64,000 bases of DNA from Gymnopus androsaceus JB14 (GCA_009733575.1 ML769402.1:62001-126000), one strand, 5' to 3'. Positions 22,389 to 35,037 are shown, numbered from the stretch's first letter. The notes: a model not told the origin generated them from the letters alone. A program made the numbers and translations.

Positions 22389-23384
22389 TGAGGTGGTGGA
22401 TACCAAGGTAATATTTGGTGAGAAAGACCGGCAGCCTGGCGGACCGAGCTGCTGGCGATTGTCGGTGATTTTTTACTTACATCTACATGTCTATCTACAG
22501 TACACGACTCCTCGACACGACACTCGATCTTCTGTATTACCTCGGTTCCATGCAGATCTCCTAGTTGAATGCAAGCTGAAACATCATTATTATTCAATAA
22601 TTCCAAGCTGTCTGTATGCGTTCAGACAAGCATTTGGTAAGTATTAGTATCCTGCTACTTTCTCTAATCATCCGCGCTCGCGAGAGCCCTTGGTTCTCAT
22701 TGCGCGCGCGCACATACGCTCCTTTACTTGAATGTATTCTCGAAAGCTCCAGAATTTTTCTTACTTTCCTCCCAGGACCCCAGCCCCTAAGTACATACTG
22801 TACTTGGGTCACGTACCTCCCGCGTACCTCTCCGACCTCTCCGCATCTCCGTCGTCTGATGCCAATCTCCGTATTGTCTCCTTTGAGCGAGAAAAAAGAT
22901 TTTCAATCACGAGATTTCCCGACTATCATTGGTGCTAAGTAGCTATTTCTGAGCCTTGACGTGGTCATTGGAGTGCGACTTTGTGTATGAGATGAAAAAT
23001 AATAATGAGTCGTTGGTGGAGGGCCCAAAGTCGCTGCTTGTTGATACTCCGCCGATAATTGGATGCCGAAATTAAGAGTGTGACATGCCGAAATATTGGG
23101 CTTCGATTTTGAGCGTGAGTAGCGTACAACTCAGTTGTTCTCCATCGTATAATTCGGTATTATTCTGGCTCTACAATAGTTCTGGCCTTCTTGTCTGTCT
23201 ACTTTCCTCGAAAACTGTTCAACTTCCGACCGGCTTAAACTCACGACCTTGAGCACGTCTCCTGCGTGCTCTACTCGACGATATCCGCTTTTTTTTCTCG
23301 ACGGTCTTCGATTTCAGACGGACAAGCTTGAGCCTTCACACTCACATTCGTAATCCCTAATCTTCTTCATTCAAAAACCATATA
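22389..23384. promoter_or_regulatory. Divergent promoter region
   Basis: About 1 kb between two divergently transcribed genes (acyl-CoA-synthetase-like and PUF). It contains pyrimidine-rich tracts just before the PUF start (about 23185-23380), as often seen in fungal promoters, and no credible coding frame. Confidence 0.4.
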
Positions 23385-26300
23385 ATGTCTTTATCCACTT
23401 CTGACAACAACGCCTCCTATTCCAGAGCGCCTCCTTCTGGAAAGACACCACCCCCAGCTCCTTCCGCTGCTTTCGCTAAAAGGTCTGCATTTTTCTCTTT
23501 TTCCCCGTCTTTTTTGACCAACTTTGGCCTCTAGGGCACGCGAGCTTCAGGCAGAGCAGAATTTGGGTGCCAGATATAGACCACCTGCGCTGCGCGCCAT
23601 TGCTTCTGGTGGCTCTCCTCCAAATGACGCTTCTCCTACTGTTATGAGTCCAGCCGATGGCGGCTCTTTGCCACCTACTAATTACCCCCCGGGTTTTAGA
23701 CGGGCAAGGGCTGGAACCCTTCCTTCTAACGTCCAGCTTGCCGCCCAACGCTTTGCTGCTGCTTCCAGCACTCTCGGCAGCTTACCTGCATCCACAGAGT
23801 CTCTGTTGGAACAGTCTCAGCGTCCTGCTCCTTCCCCTACTGTCAGCCTCGCTCCTTCCAGGCCCAATTTACGTCACTCGAGCACGACTGTCTCTTCCGC
23901 AACCTCTACCAATCGTCACAGATCAGAGTCTCTCACTCTGCCAGTAGCTGGTTTGTCCAACAATGCTTTTGGCCATGGCCTGTTTTCATCTTCGTGGCTG
24001 ACCAATGGCTCGGGCAACGGATTCCCCGTTCTCGAGGAGATGCGCTCAGTGACGTCTGCTGACTCGGTCGATGATTTTGATGTCCATACACTCGATTATC
24101 TCGGTTTGGATGACACCATTCGGCCTCCTGCTACAATTTCCGAGCTTCGAACCCAGGCTCAGGCTGCCATCGCCGGAAATCTAGCCAACCCTTCTCGTGT
24201 ACGGGCCAGCACTGTGTCCAACCCATACAGATCCAGGCCTTCCATCGCCGGATCGCTTCTCTCTCCTGCTCCTCCAGCCGAAGAGGAAGAGTATGACACC
24301 TACGACGATCAAGCTTTTTCGCGCCAGCGTATGAACTCTTATGAACCTTCTAACCCTGATGGCTACTCGTCCACTTACGTAGCCAAAGGCTTCAAACAAG
24401 GTGGAGATCTTCTCGCTGCTCCTGGTCGTCCTCGTGCGATCTCTGTAGGAAATCTGGAAGACCCAACGCGCTCTTTCCAGAGGCGCGCTAGTGCAGTTGA
24501 CGCTCATTCGTACATTAATGAGCTCACTCAGCAGAGCTCTGGTCTCAGTGTCATCTCCAACAACATGGGTGCTCCCCCTGGTATTCTCCAGGGCTCTGGT
24601 TCTGTTCGCGGCGGAACTTCTGTTCATTTTCCCAACGGCGAAGCACCACCGAGTAGAGCTTCGGCTTATTTGTTAGCACCCGGAGCTACTAATCGCTCTG
24701 TTTCCCCCAAATCCGAGGGACCGTCTTCGCAGATTCAAACGCCTACTCGCTCCCTTTGGATTGGGAACCTCGATAGTGCCGTGACTAGTGAGCAGCTCAT
24801 TCACGTTTTCGCTCCCTACGGTGCTATTGAAAGCTTGAGGCTATTGCCTGAGAAGGTCTGTCTGTGTTTGCTATATTTCTTCCCCGGCATCTCACGCTTT
24901 TCCAGGAATGCGGGTTCGTCAACTTTGTTGATCAGGCCGACGCTGTTCGGGCCAAGGATGACGTCCTGAACCGGTTAGGAGGGAATATTGGCATGCCCAA
25001 TGCACAGACTGTGCGTATTGGTTTCGGAAAAGCCGATAGTGCACCTGTTGCTCCCGCCAAGGGAAATCCAGCCACACCAGGGCCACTTTCGCCTGGTCCT
25101 ACTTCTGCAAAGTCTCCGAGTGCTTCTACCGCTTTGGGTGGCATTGATGCTCAACTTCAATCCACGCCGACCCGAGCGCTCTGGATCGGTTCGATCCCTT
25201 CTACCACTACACCTGCGACTATTCTCAGCGTGTTCAGTCCTTATGGTCCAATCGAGTCTGCCAGAGTTTTGACCCACAAGAATTGCGGGTTCAGTGAGTA
25301 TACTTTGTTTTCATTGGTTATCAATGTTTTTAACACATCTTACAGTAAACTTTGAGCGTCTTGACGATGCCGTTCGTGCACGCAAGGCCTTGAACGGTCG
25401 TGATGTTTTGGGAAGTGATGTCGGTGCTATTCGGATTGGGTTTGCCAAGGTTCCTGTAAAGAATGGCCAGGATGGTGCAGGCGCAGAGGATGCTGTTCCT
25501 GGACCTGTTCAGGGTGTCGGTGATTTGAGTGTTGGAGCTACGATCCTTGCTCTTCGTGCCGTCAAAGGTGCAAACACGATCCCGGCTGACCAGCAGGTTC
25601 TTAGTGGAGCTGTCGAAAACTACAGGTCCAACTTGCTGTTGAGCATGATCGCCTCGGGTGTACATGCTGCGTCCTTCACTCCGGATGGTCTCGCTAAGCC
25701 TCCCGGTTGGATTCCTTCCATTACTGAGCAGCAGATGATTATGAAGGAACTGAGTGTTGGTAGCGCAGACGCAGAATCGGATATCGCAGCTCTTGCAGGT
25801 TTGTGTTGATTTTACTTTGCTACTTTCCTGTTCTATGCTGATTTCTCCCCTGTAGAGTTCCGCCCGCCTACTATGTATTATACGACCATTCCCCTAGTGT
25901 CAGAGCGCCCTCACAATAGACGTTGGGATGCCTCCAAGCTTCGTGAGTTGCGTAAACGCTTGGACTCGGGGACTATGACTACCGATGAAGTTGACACTGT
26001 TGCTGGCGATTTCTTGGATGGGGAAATTGTCGATTTGGCCTCTGATTGGCTTGGTAACACGGTTAGTTCTAATAGTTTACAGCACCCAAGCCGTTCTCTA
26101 ATCCGTTTCTAGGTGGTTCAAAAACTGTTTGAGAAATGCTCTCCTGGACCCAAATTCGCCATGTTGGAACGGATCTGCCCGAGCCTTGCCATGATTGGGA
26201 TCCATAAAAACGGAACCTGGGCAGCGCAGAAGATCATTGAATGTGTGTCTTCTCCGGAAGAGATTGGTTTGGTCGCACAGAACCTTAGACCTTATGCGCC

Positions 26301-27450
26301 ACCACTTTTGTTGGACCAATTCGGAAACTACGTTGTTCAATGCTGCCTTCGATTTGGCGCTCCCGCCAACGACTTTATCTTTGACGCCATTGTAGACCGA
26401 ATGTGGGAGGTTGCTCAAGGGCGCTTTGGTGCTCGTAGCATGCGGGCTTGCCTCGAGAGCCCTCACATCACTCTCAGCCAGCAGCGACGTATTGCCACTG
26501 CTGTCATTTTGAATTCTATTCCTTTGGCCACAAACCCGAATGGTGCTCTTTTGCTTACTTGGCTCCTCGATACCTCGGGATTCCCTTCGCGCTACAACCT
26601 CCTAGCCCCTCGTTTCACCCCTCACCTCTCGCATCTCTGTACCCATAAATTGGCTTCATTGACCGTTTTGCGGATCGTGAACCAAAAGATTGAACCGGAG
26701 GCTTCGCGACAGATTGTAGAAGCGCTCTTCGCCTCGCCTGGTGACCATGTTCTCACCGATGTACTTGGTGATCAAGTGAATGGTGTAGCAGTTGTTCACA
26801 AGATCCTCACTAGTCCCTTCATTGAACCTATGGACAAGGTCCATTACATGGAAGCCACAAAGCGGGTCCTCATCGAGTTGAAGGTCATTGCTACCCAAGC
26901 TTACCGTCGCTTGATAGAGGAAGTTGGTCTTCCCATCCCCAACTATCAGCCCACCTATACGAATAGCGTTCCTACCACCGGGAAGGGCAAGAATGCCAAT
27001 TCCTTTGTACCCGGTCTCCCGCAAGGATATCCTTCTAATGACCAGGGATTAGCTTCGATGATGGCGGCGTTGCAGATGGGTGGACAAAACCCCCAAGCTG
27101 GACCTCCTCAGCTCCACATCGATCCCGCTTACGAAGTAGGAGGTTCGAGACCTCAGGCAAACACACAGAACATCTACAGCCCCGGAAACGATCATTTCAA
27201 CTCGTATGGTATGCGCACTCCCGAGATGGCAAGCCCACGTAACTCCATTCGTCGTACTGGCAGCCTTCCAGCTCCAGCTCCCGCGCCACAAAACGGACAG
27301 TATGGCACGCAGTCACCCGGCCTGAACCAGGCTGGCTCCATGCTTCAGTACGGTGGGATGCCGGCGCAGAACATTCCTGCTCACCTCTACCAAACTCCGC
27401 AATACATGTACTATGCGCAAAACTCGCCCAACATGGGACCATACGCTTGA
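23385..27450 (+). CDS. RRM-RRM-PUF (Pumilio) RNA-binding protein
   Basis: Cytoplasmic mRNA-binding regulator with the domain order of the yeast Jsn1/Puf1-Puf2 group. ATG 23385 (MSLSTSDNNASYS). The first about 430 residues are Ser/Pro/Ala-rich and disordered. RRM1 lies at about 437-520 (SLWIGNLDSAVTSEQLIHVFAPYGAIESLRLL, CGFVNF). RRM2 lies at about 563-650 (ALWIGSIPSTTTPATILSVFSPYGPIESARVL). The PUF repeat domain lies at about 800-1110 (LASDWLGNTVVQKLFEKC, IHKNGTWAAQKIIECV, LLDQFGNYVVQCCLRF, GRFGARSMRACLE, LLTWLLDTSG, DQVNGVAVVHKILTS). A Gln/Pro/Asn-rich tail ends at TGA 27448-27450. Six exons with five introns of about 50-60 bp; total about 1,270 residues. All frames join without correction. 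The likely role is post-transcriptional control of mRNAs. Confidence 0.93.
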
Positions 27451-27896
27451 GCAAAAAAAAAACTGTTACGACCCAAGTCACGACTGTCATTCTTTTCTCT
27501 TTCCGACCATTTTATCTATCACGTTCGTTCCGGCATTATCTATTTCAATGTTGACTCGCGTGCACTTGGTTCAGGGTGTCCTTGTGTTATGACCTAGCTC
27601 CTCTCGATACCCTTCCTGATACGTTGTATTCTCAAATCACATTTAAAAAGGGCAGAATCTGTATGGGAATTATACGCTGGAATGGTTCTGTCAATTTCTC
27701 TCCTACTTATATCTCGATGTGTTTCTTTCTCTCCTTTGATTTTCTTTGCTTCCATCTTATGTACAATAAGGACAGGCTGTAAAACCAGTCATTCAATGAA
27801 TAAATAGAATGGATAAGTTTAGTATTCTCTCTAGTTTTGTTGTTTATGTATTTATCGACAAATAGTTGAATGGATTCAAGTTTGCTCCTGACCACG
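27451..27896. other. Intergenic, 3' UTR of the PUF gene
   Basis: T-rich 3' flank following the stop (A9 run directly after TGA, then TC-rich). No coding frame is convincing. Confidence 0.45.
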
Positions 27897-28551
27897 ATGG
27901 GAAACGCGTCATCAAAAGCTGCCCGTAAACTACCCAAGCGCACCATAACTCCATCATGGACTGAATCTGGCATACAATCTTCTGGTGCAAGTACCTCTGG
28001 CGAAAGAGCAGAAAGACCAGGGTGAACAAGCCAATCACATCGCGTCTTTTAGTCGTACTGACGTTCAGAACTTAGCTATCGAAGATGACGCTCGAGATCC
28101 TCATTTCATGTCCAATCTTTCGCGACTAGGAGCTGTAAAGGTGGACCACCATATGCAAAGCTTTCGACCAGTAAGATTCCTTTCTGTTCCTGCCATTCTT
28201 TCTTGCTAACGGTAGGATACGCGCAGGATCAGAAATCTCGCGATATGATCGAGTCTCAAAGGCAGTCTGAGCAAGAAGCTATTTCAATGCAGCCTTCCCG
28301 GAATCGAGTCCAAGCATCGGCTTTGAGCTACCTATTGGATAAGAGCAAGTCGAACGCGTCTCGTCGGGAAATGGAGGAATTGGCGGAAAAGTACGGGATG
28401 GACATTGGGAAACTTGAAAATTTGTCTGAGTATGTTACCAGTCCGAGTATCAAGAATAATAGTGTCGTCAGAACCGTACGAAAAGGAGGATGGTGAAGAA
28501 GAGTTATCTGTGCAGGCAGTTTGGATTGAATCTCGCGCTTTCAAGGCTTGA
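27897..28551 (+). CDS. Small conserved fungal protein, N-myristoylation-type start (frames disrupted)
   Basis: ATG 27897 encodes MGNASSKAARKLPKR, a start that fits N-myristoylation. The conserved-looking body follows in the next frame: KEQKDQGEQANHIASF, DDARDPHFMSNLSRLGAVKVDHHMQSF, an intron at about 28171-28227, then SALSYLLDKSKSNASRREMEELAEKYGMDIGKLENLSEYVTSPSI. After VVRTV the frame as given stops at 28496; skipping one base at 28478-28480 continues EKEDGEEELSVQAVWIESRAFKA to TGA 28551. The N-terminal shift could be explained by a 67-bp intron (27925-27991), but that would remove the basic AARKLPKR segment. I do not recognise the family with certainty. About 185 residues. Confidence 0.55.
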
Positions 28552-28661
28552 TTCAAGGTATATACGTCTTTTGTATCAATAGCTTCGTAAAATAGAGTAG
28601 TAAGCGCTTGCAGACACTGACGCGTTCTTCCCGCGCGCTTATTCAAGTCTTTTCTCGATCC

Positions 28662-30652
28662 ATGTTCACCGTCAGGCAAACACTCACGCGCTCAGCAAGA
28701 CTTCCATTCAGGTCTGCAACGGTCGCGTAGAGGTTTTGCTAGCGACATCTACGGTAGTAGCAGTCTCTGTTTTGGCATACTCTGGGCTTAACAACAGAGT
28801 CATACAAAATGATTCGCCGCCTTCTTCTTCTGGCTCCGGAGATTCCGAAAAGCTAAGGACTCCCAGTCCAAACTCGGGTAACGACTCTGGACACTTTGGT
28901 TTGGGGGTCGAATAGGTACGAGAGCAGTATTTTAGATCGAGAACACAACTAATAATACCAAGTAAAGCGCTCAAACACTGGTACCGAATACCTCCGATAC
29001 CGAATCGTTACGCTCACCGACAACAGCCCCATGGTTGCAAAACGTAGTTCTCCGAGACCTTGCTTTTCACGAAAAATATGCAGCTGGTGTAGATGCTCGA
29101 GGTGATGTGTACCAGTGGGGCGAGGGAGCAGAACCCTCTATCACGCTAAAGGGAAAGGTATGAGCATGTATTTTTATTCAAGATTTATCTTAATGTGTAT
29201 CCAAGAATATTATTCAATTGGCTTGTTCAGGTGCCAAAGTCTACGCGCTTTCAGCGTCCGGTGTAATCTACGCCTTGGAAGCGGACTTGACGCGACAACC
29301 TCCCCCCGACGCGTTCAAATTCGTCGTGGTGGACAAGCTGGTTATGGAATGGAGGAAATGCTGGTACATTCCAGGAGATCATTCCGAATAACCAATTATC
29401 ATGGGGTGAAAAGTAAGTGTTAGTTACTTCCACTGGATAATAAATCTATTAACTTCTTCCATCCCAGATTCATTTCCCTCTCTGCCGGAGACAATCACCT
29501 TCTTGCGCTCACTTCCTCTGGACGGGCGTTTGCACATCCAATCAACAGCAACGCAAATGCCTATGGTCAACTAGGCTTTAGGAAATTCGAAGTACCGGTC
29601 CCGTCTTCCAAGGAGCACATCCCAGTGGAGCTCGTCCCCAAGTCTATAGCAGATCCATATGCTAAAGCGTCCCCTTTCAAACGTCGACCCTCTGAACCTG
29701 AAGAGACCAAGGAAATCCCTAAATCGACTTCCTTTCCTTTCTGTACCGCCATCTTTGAGATTCCCTCTCTCAAAGGCATAAAATTGACTAAGTTAGTCGC
29801 AGGAGGTCGATCCAGCTTTGCATTGACTTCCACAGGTCGAGTGCTAGGATGGGGTGCAAATGAATATGGGTCAGTTATTTTTCGATTTCCTATAAATGTT
29901 CGCTCATCGAAAGGAAAAGACAAGTTGGTCTAGGAGATAATGTAACACTTTCGACAATCACTGTACCAACAGAAGTCATTCTATGGCGCATGGCATCTCC
30001 AAGAACGCAGATGAAATGCTTGGATGTATCCGCAGGTAGGTATCCTACGATACAATTTGAATATCGTTCTGACCTTTTGTAGGTGGTGATGTTACGTGCT
30101 TTACAGTAGAAAGAACGAGTCCAAACTGAGATCTCTCGTGATGAATCGCGAACGGTCGAGCTCTTACTATGCGGGAATGGACAATATGGATCCTTGGGTA
30201 ACAATGCGTACACAAACGCGCAAGGTAGCCCTATTCGTGCTCGAAACGTGAGCAATCTCACTGAATGTGAGTCTGACACTTGTGTTTCAATGCCATGGTG
30301 TCTGATCAACCCGACAGACAATGAAGGGACGAAAAGTCTAAAGCCAATCGCTCCTGACTCTGTTTCTGTCTCTCCGACTGGCCACGTATTATTAACGTTA
30401 GACAGCGCAGGAGGACGAGACTTGCTCGCTTGGGGAAAGAACTACGATTATGAATTGGGCAATGGCAAGCGGTCAAGTCTTGCTGTTCCCACAACGTTGA
30501 TCGCTCCTGACGGTGAACGGTTCATACTACAGCGGAAGAAAGCAAAAGAGATTTTGGACTTCCAGGGAAATGTTTGGAAACGGGGTGTAGAGGTTGAGCA
30601 AAAGGCTATCACTGGATATAGCAGCAGTGCCGTGTTTTGGAAGCTTTCGTAG
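28662..30652 (+). CDS. FMP25: FMP25-like mitochondrial protein with RCC1 repeats (multiple frame breaks)
   Basis: Homolog of yeast Fmp25, a mitochondrial inner-membrane protein needed for early complex III assembly. ATG 28662 opens a basic presequence (MFTVRQTLTRSARLPFRSATVA). A single membrane segment follows (LLATSTVVAVSVLAY), then RCC1-type repeats: TLVWGSN, YAAGVDARGDVYQWGEG, VYALSASGVIYALEA, LSWGEKFISLSAGDNHLLALTSSGRAFAHP, GGRSSFALTSTGRVLGWGANEYGQVGLGDN, LLCGNGQYGSLGN, HVLLTLDSA and LLAWGKNYDYELGNGKRSS. The stop is TAG 30650-30652, about 570 residues. Five places (about 28729, 28743, 28889, 29322, 30117) each need one base removed to keep the family frame. Either the assembly has local insertion errors or this copy is a pseudogene. 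The coding signal between breaks is fully conserved, which favours error. Confidence 0.68.
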
Positions 30653-30942
30653 TTCTGGTACAGTGCAGCGAATAAAGCGATCGAAGGGACATCGTTAAGG
30701 GGATGGGGGATTAGACGCCCGCCCCTATAAATGAGACTACTTAAGAGCGGAAACGGAATGCAACAAGGCAGCAACGAGGCTCAGAGCACTTCAGAACTAC
30801 CACAGACTCAGTATTTCTAACAGTGCATCCACATCCTATCCTTCACTTACCGAATAAGATTTTTTTCTCACAGTAAGTGTGTCAATTCAAGTTGCTATAC
30901 GACAGCGATGATTATTGGCGATCTTCTTTTTCCTTTACTTAG
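30653..30942. other. Short intergenic promoter region
   Basis: About 290 bp with no coding frame. A GT-AG pair (about 30873-30942) immediately precedes the next ATG, so a 5' UTR intron of the following gene is possible. Confidence 0.35.
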
Positions 30943-31910
30943 ATGACTTCTGATACAGTCCTTTTTTCCCCGACCTTTACTTCAACTTCCACCATGTCCT
31001 CTTATGGCCTAGGCTCTAACTCTGAGCCTCGATCCAGATCCTCGACTCTCTCTACTCAGGCATTCAGTCTCGTTAACGATTCTGACGACGAGGTTGTCTG
31101 GGATATTTCTTCGGATTACCATTCTTCAGACGATGTCTCTACCGAGAGTAGCCTTGGATCTGATGAGGAGGACTTTGTCGTTCTCAGCCGCCCACATTCA
31201 CCCCCAGTTCGGGGCGGTGGGTTGACCCCCAGTCCTGAGCAGTTCCGTCCTTCTGGTGATACCTCTTCACTTACTTCAAATCTTGCTCGACTCTCCCTGG
31301 CCAGTACAAAGAAGGTCGCTGCAGAAGACGATTCACCCCCTATGACCCCTGTGAAAGCTACCAAGTCTCGTAGGAGACGCAGGGCAAAGAAAGAAACTCG
31401 GGCTGTTGGACTTGGATCTCGTCCAATCGTTGACGATGTGTCCGAGAGTGGTGATGGCTTTTCGACGGATGAGGTCGGCGAGCCTTCCATGTACGAAGAA
31501 GCCGTGAGATATATCACAACGTGCGCTCTCTCTATCCATTATAATCTGCATTCATCTGATTTTTTCTCTTTCTGATTTCTAGTTTCCTTCAAAACCCTTC
31601 GGCGTATGGCGAATCTTCATCCCGACTTACCCTCTTACAATCTCTCATCATCGAGCTTGGTCTCTCCACATCATCTCTTCCCGCATCCTTGACATCTGCA
31701 AAAGCGGTTATCAAGTCCCAAGTTTTCGTCAACATTCGCGAATACCTCGCTGTTCGTGACCAGGGACCAGATGCAGTCAAGCAGGTCTTGTATCCTAGTC
31801 GCTCTGCGTTGATCAAATCGATCAAGAAGCAGCCGCGAAACCGTGCTTCCCTAGATTGGGTTAAACAGCACGGTCTCCAGGTTCTGCTCGTCGCTGCGTA
31901 CCGTCATTAG
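30943..31910 (+). CDS. Conserved protein of unknown function, two exons
   Basis: ATG 30943 (MTSDTVLFSPTF); an alternative internal start is at 30994 (MSSYGLG). The N-terminal about 190 residues are Ser/Asp/Glu-rich with a basic KSRRRRRAKKE patch and look disordered. An intron of about 63 bp near 31520-31582 joins YITT to FLQNPSAYGESSSRLTLLQSLIIELGL. The C-terminal about 105 residues form a helical, conserved-looking module (AKAVIKSQVFVNIREYLAVRDQG, VLYPSRSALIKSIKK, LDWVKQHGLQVLLVAAYRH), ending at TAG 31908-31910. I do not recognise the family. The basic patch suggests a nuclear or nucleic-acid-linked role, but that is a guess. Confidence 0.7.
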
Positions 31911-32391
31911 ACGGCCAGCGCATCAATCATTCTTGCTCCCTTGCCGCTGTTCGTTCCGATTATCTCACTATATGCATCCATTTCAGTACATACATACAAA
32001 CTGACAAAATTTCTTGCTCGATGTAGTTTTCTGTCATCTTTTTTGCCGTGCATGCACCGGGTGCAGCTTTACGCTCACTGGTTCCCCGCACCAATCCAAT
32101 ACCTATGTTACGGAGTGTAGTAATATGTTAATTCCTTCCTTTTTTGCTTGTTGTTGTTGTTGTAATGCTTTCGTACGAACAATTTTGCTCTATAAACCAA
32201 GGAACATTCCTTCGTTGACTGTAATAAAAGCTTTCTTGACACACAAACTCAATTCTTCCAAGTATGTATATCTCGTATATTCACGGCCCCGGACGGAAAG
32301 AAAACTGGCAGGTTGATTAGAAAAATGTCCCTCTACGTCGTCGCATTGGACACGGCACAGGTTTTGTGTTTGGCGGGCAATAGGACAGTGA
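31911..32391. other. Convergent 3' intergenic region
   Basis: Non-coding AT-rich stretch between convergent genes, with a short TTG microsatellite at about 32147-32162. Nothing else is seen. Confidence 0.45.
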
Positions 32392-33530
32392 TTAAGACAA
32401 CCACGTCGTCCATCGATTGTTTTTCCCTTCCATTACTTCTGCAACTTCTCTCGCGACATTACGCTCTGCCTGCTCACTCGGGTGCAGTTCGTCGTACCTG
32501 GACGCAAATATAAAATGTCTAGAATCGACGGAGAAAGCGCATATAGCTGTCACATACCAAAGGAAACTGTCGCGATCCGTTCCATTGGCGATAGTACATA
32601 CGCCCGTATCAGCGGTTGATTCATTCAGCTGGTACACACATGAATGCACGCAGCCAGTGACATTGAGGGGGGCAGTTCCATTCAGATACAGGGCGGGATG
32701 GGTGAACATATCCTGGAACAACGAGTAGGAATCAAAGAATCCTTTGGAACAAAAGGTCAGGGTTGGGTGTTGTAAAGAGAAATGCGTGTATAATTACCGA
32801 GATGCGCATCTTTCAAAGAGGGCACCAAAGCTTGCAACATAAGCTCCTGGAGCTTGTTCCCGGAACGAGTTATTTCAGACATGACGACGTTCCATTCTGT
32901 CGTGTTTCGCTCCAGAGTCCAATAGTGATTCAAGTAAGAATCGACAGAGTAAAGTACTGTGTCTTGAAGAGGTATCATCTAATACAAGCGGTTGGGTGTT
33001 AAATAGAGAATAAAGTGTGATTGAGGCAGATCTGCACATACGTTCTGGAACAAGAAAATCCTAGCACCACTCGCGTACATAGTCTTCACCCAGTTGACTG
33101 CACAAGCGACAGTATCGATCAAAGAGACACCAGGAGCTCCATGGCCCGTCAAAAGCCCGTTCGCTCCGACATCGTTAGTCCCGATCCAAAGCGTGTACAG
33201 TGTTTCGTTTGGAGCAAGAAACGGAAGCGTCCCATTTGCTACCTCGGCGAAGTAGGCAGGCAGCTGACTTTCGAACACGGATGGGAAGGGGCGGTCAGTA
33301 ATGTTATTGGAACAAGTAGCTCCTGCTTTGGCGAAAGGGAAGAGTGATACGTTCGCGTAACCACTAGCATATACGGGCCACATTGTTCCACCGTCTGCCA
33401 TTGCAAGAACATCGGTGTATGAATCACCAAAGGTGACAAGGTTCTTGATTTGTTTAGGGGCAAGGCTGGTGCCAATGACTCCGACTCCATAACAAAGAAG
33501 AATTGCGAGGAAAGATCGATGGAAGAGCAT
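32392..33530 (-). CDS. Secreted GDSL esterase/lipase (copy 1)
   Basis: Secreted SGNH-fold esterase, probably CE16-type acetyl esterase acting on plant polysaccharide side chains or other acyl esters. ATG 33530. Signal peptide at residues 1-23 (LAILLCYGVGVIGTSLA). Block I FGDSYTD carries the nucleophile Ser; block III is IGTNDVG; block V YDELHPSE holds the catalytic Asp/His. Several N-glycosylation sequons (NVS, NIT, NGT, NTT, NVT) are present. Four exons with introns near 33040-32980, 32807-32752 and 32567-32510. The stop is TAA 32392-32394, about 310 residues. The frame is intact. A tandem paralog with the same exon borders follows at 33908-35037. Confidence 0.9.
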
Positions 33531-33907
33531 CGTGTAACAAGTGGGGTGTTTCGGGTGCTGGAGCCTGGAGGGCTGCTCTGCTATAAGTACTCCATTAAAT
33601 ATTCTCATGATCATAGGGAGCTGTAAGGTACATAGCGCAAATTGCGGATGCCAACGCGAACGACTTCAATGGAGAGCGGAAACGCTGATCATAAGACTTC
33701 TGAAGTTGAAGGACGTTCCGGTCGCAGGACCGTCGATATCCGGAGTACGAAAGAATATCTTTCTGATTGTGGTGGAAGGAAAAGATGAAAACGTCAGAGC
33801 ACGGGCTGATGCTGAGATGAGTTTTATAAAACTTCACTTGCAAACATTGTACATAGGTACAGATTACTTCGTGACCGGAAATATGAGCAATACAATCATT
33901 TTATTGA
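33531..33907. promoter_or_regulatory. Spacer between tandem GDSL genes
   Basis: Promoter of GDSL copy 1 and 3' flank of copy 2, 377 bp. No coding region is recognised. Confidence 0.4.
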
Positions 33908-35037
33908 TTAAGACAGCCATCTTGTCCATCGGTTGAACTTCCCTTCTATAACCTCTGCAACCTCTTTCGCAATATTACGGTCTGTCTGCTCGCTCGGGTG
34001 CAGTTCGTCATACCTGCAGTGGAAAAGATTCTTTCAGAACCGTAAAACTAGGAGAGAATAGTGGACACACCAAAGGAAACTGTCACGATCCGTTCCATTG
34101 GCGATAGTGCATACACCTGTATCAGTGGGTGATTCATTCAGCTGGTACACGCAGGAATGGACACATCCAGTGATATTGAGCGGGGCAGTTCCATTCAGAT
34201 ATAAGGCAGGATGGGCGAGCATATCCTCAAAAAATGAGTATGAATCAAAAAAGCCTTGGAATTGAGGTTGAGATGCAGGACGGCATTCCGCAGGTAGAAA
34301 AAATGCGCATACCAACATGTGCATCTTTCAGTGAAGGCACTAAGGCTTCCAGCATAAGCTCCTGAAGCTTGTTTCCAGAACGAGCAAATTCAGCCATGAC
34401 AACACTCCATTCTGTTGTGTTTCGCTCTAAAGTCCAATACTCATTCGGATAAGAATCGGCCGAGTAAAGTATTGTGGTTTGGAGAGGTATCATCTAAAAT
34501 AAAATAAAACCTATATTAGTGGGTGTCTGGAGTTAATCAGGTACTTACATTCTGGAACAAAAAGTTTCTAGCGCCACTCGTATACATAGTCTTCACCCAA
34601 CTGACAGCACAAGCAACGGTATCAACCAAAGAGACTCTAGGCGCGTCGCTGCCCGTCAGAAGCGCACTGACCCCAACATCGTTGGTCCCGATCCACAGCG
34701 TGTACAGTGTTTCGTTCGGGACAAGAGACTGGAGGGTTCCGTTGGCTTTCTCGGCGAAATAAGTAGGAAGCTGGCTTTCGTACAAGGATGGGAAGGGGCG
34801 GAAGGTAATGTTATTTGAACAAGTGGCCCCGGCTTTGGCAAAAGGGAAGAGCGACACGTTAGCATAACCTGCAGCATAAACTGGCCATACTGTTCCGCCA
34901 TCTGCCATTGCGGTTACGTCCGTGTAGGAATCACCAAAGGTGACTAGATTTTTTATTTGACCAGGAGCAAGGCTGCTGCCAATGGCCCCAACTCCATAGC
35001 AAAGAAAAACCGCAAGGAAAGATTGACGAAAGAGCAT
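33908..35037 (-). CDS. Secreted GDSL esterase/lipase (copy 2)
   Basis: Tandem paralog of the 32392-33530 gene, with the same orientation and the same three intron positions. ATG 35037, signal peptide LAVFLCYGVGAIGSSLA, block I FGDSYTD, IGTNDVG, and YDELHPSEQTDRN at the end (stop TAA 33908-33910). About 80 percent of residues are identical by eye to copy 1. Differences concentrate around residues 110-150 (YFAEKANGTLQSLV versus YFAEVANGTLPFLA) and GSDAPRVS versus GHGAPGVS, close to the active-site entrance in this fold. The frame is intact. The pair is a local duplication, and the two enzymes may differ in substrate preference. Confidence 0.9.

Noticed and set aside
27925..27991. 67-bp intron explaining the N-terminal frame change of the small conserved protein
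   Set aside because: It has GT-AG ends and the right length modulo three, but would remove the basic AARKLPKR segment; kept only as an alternative.
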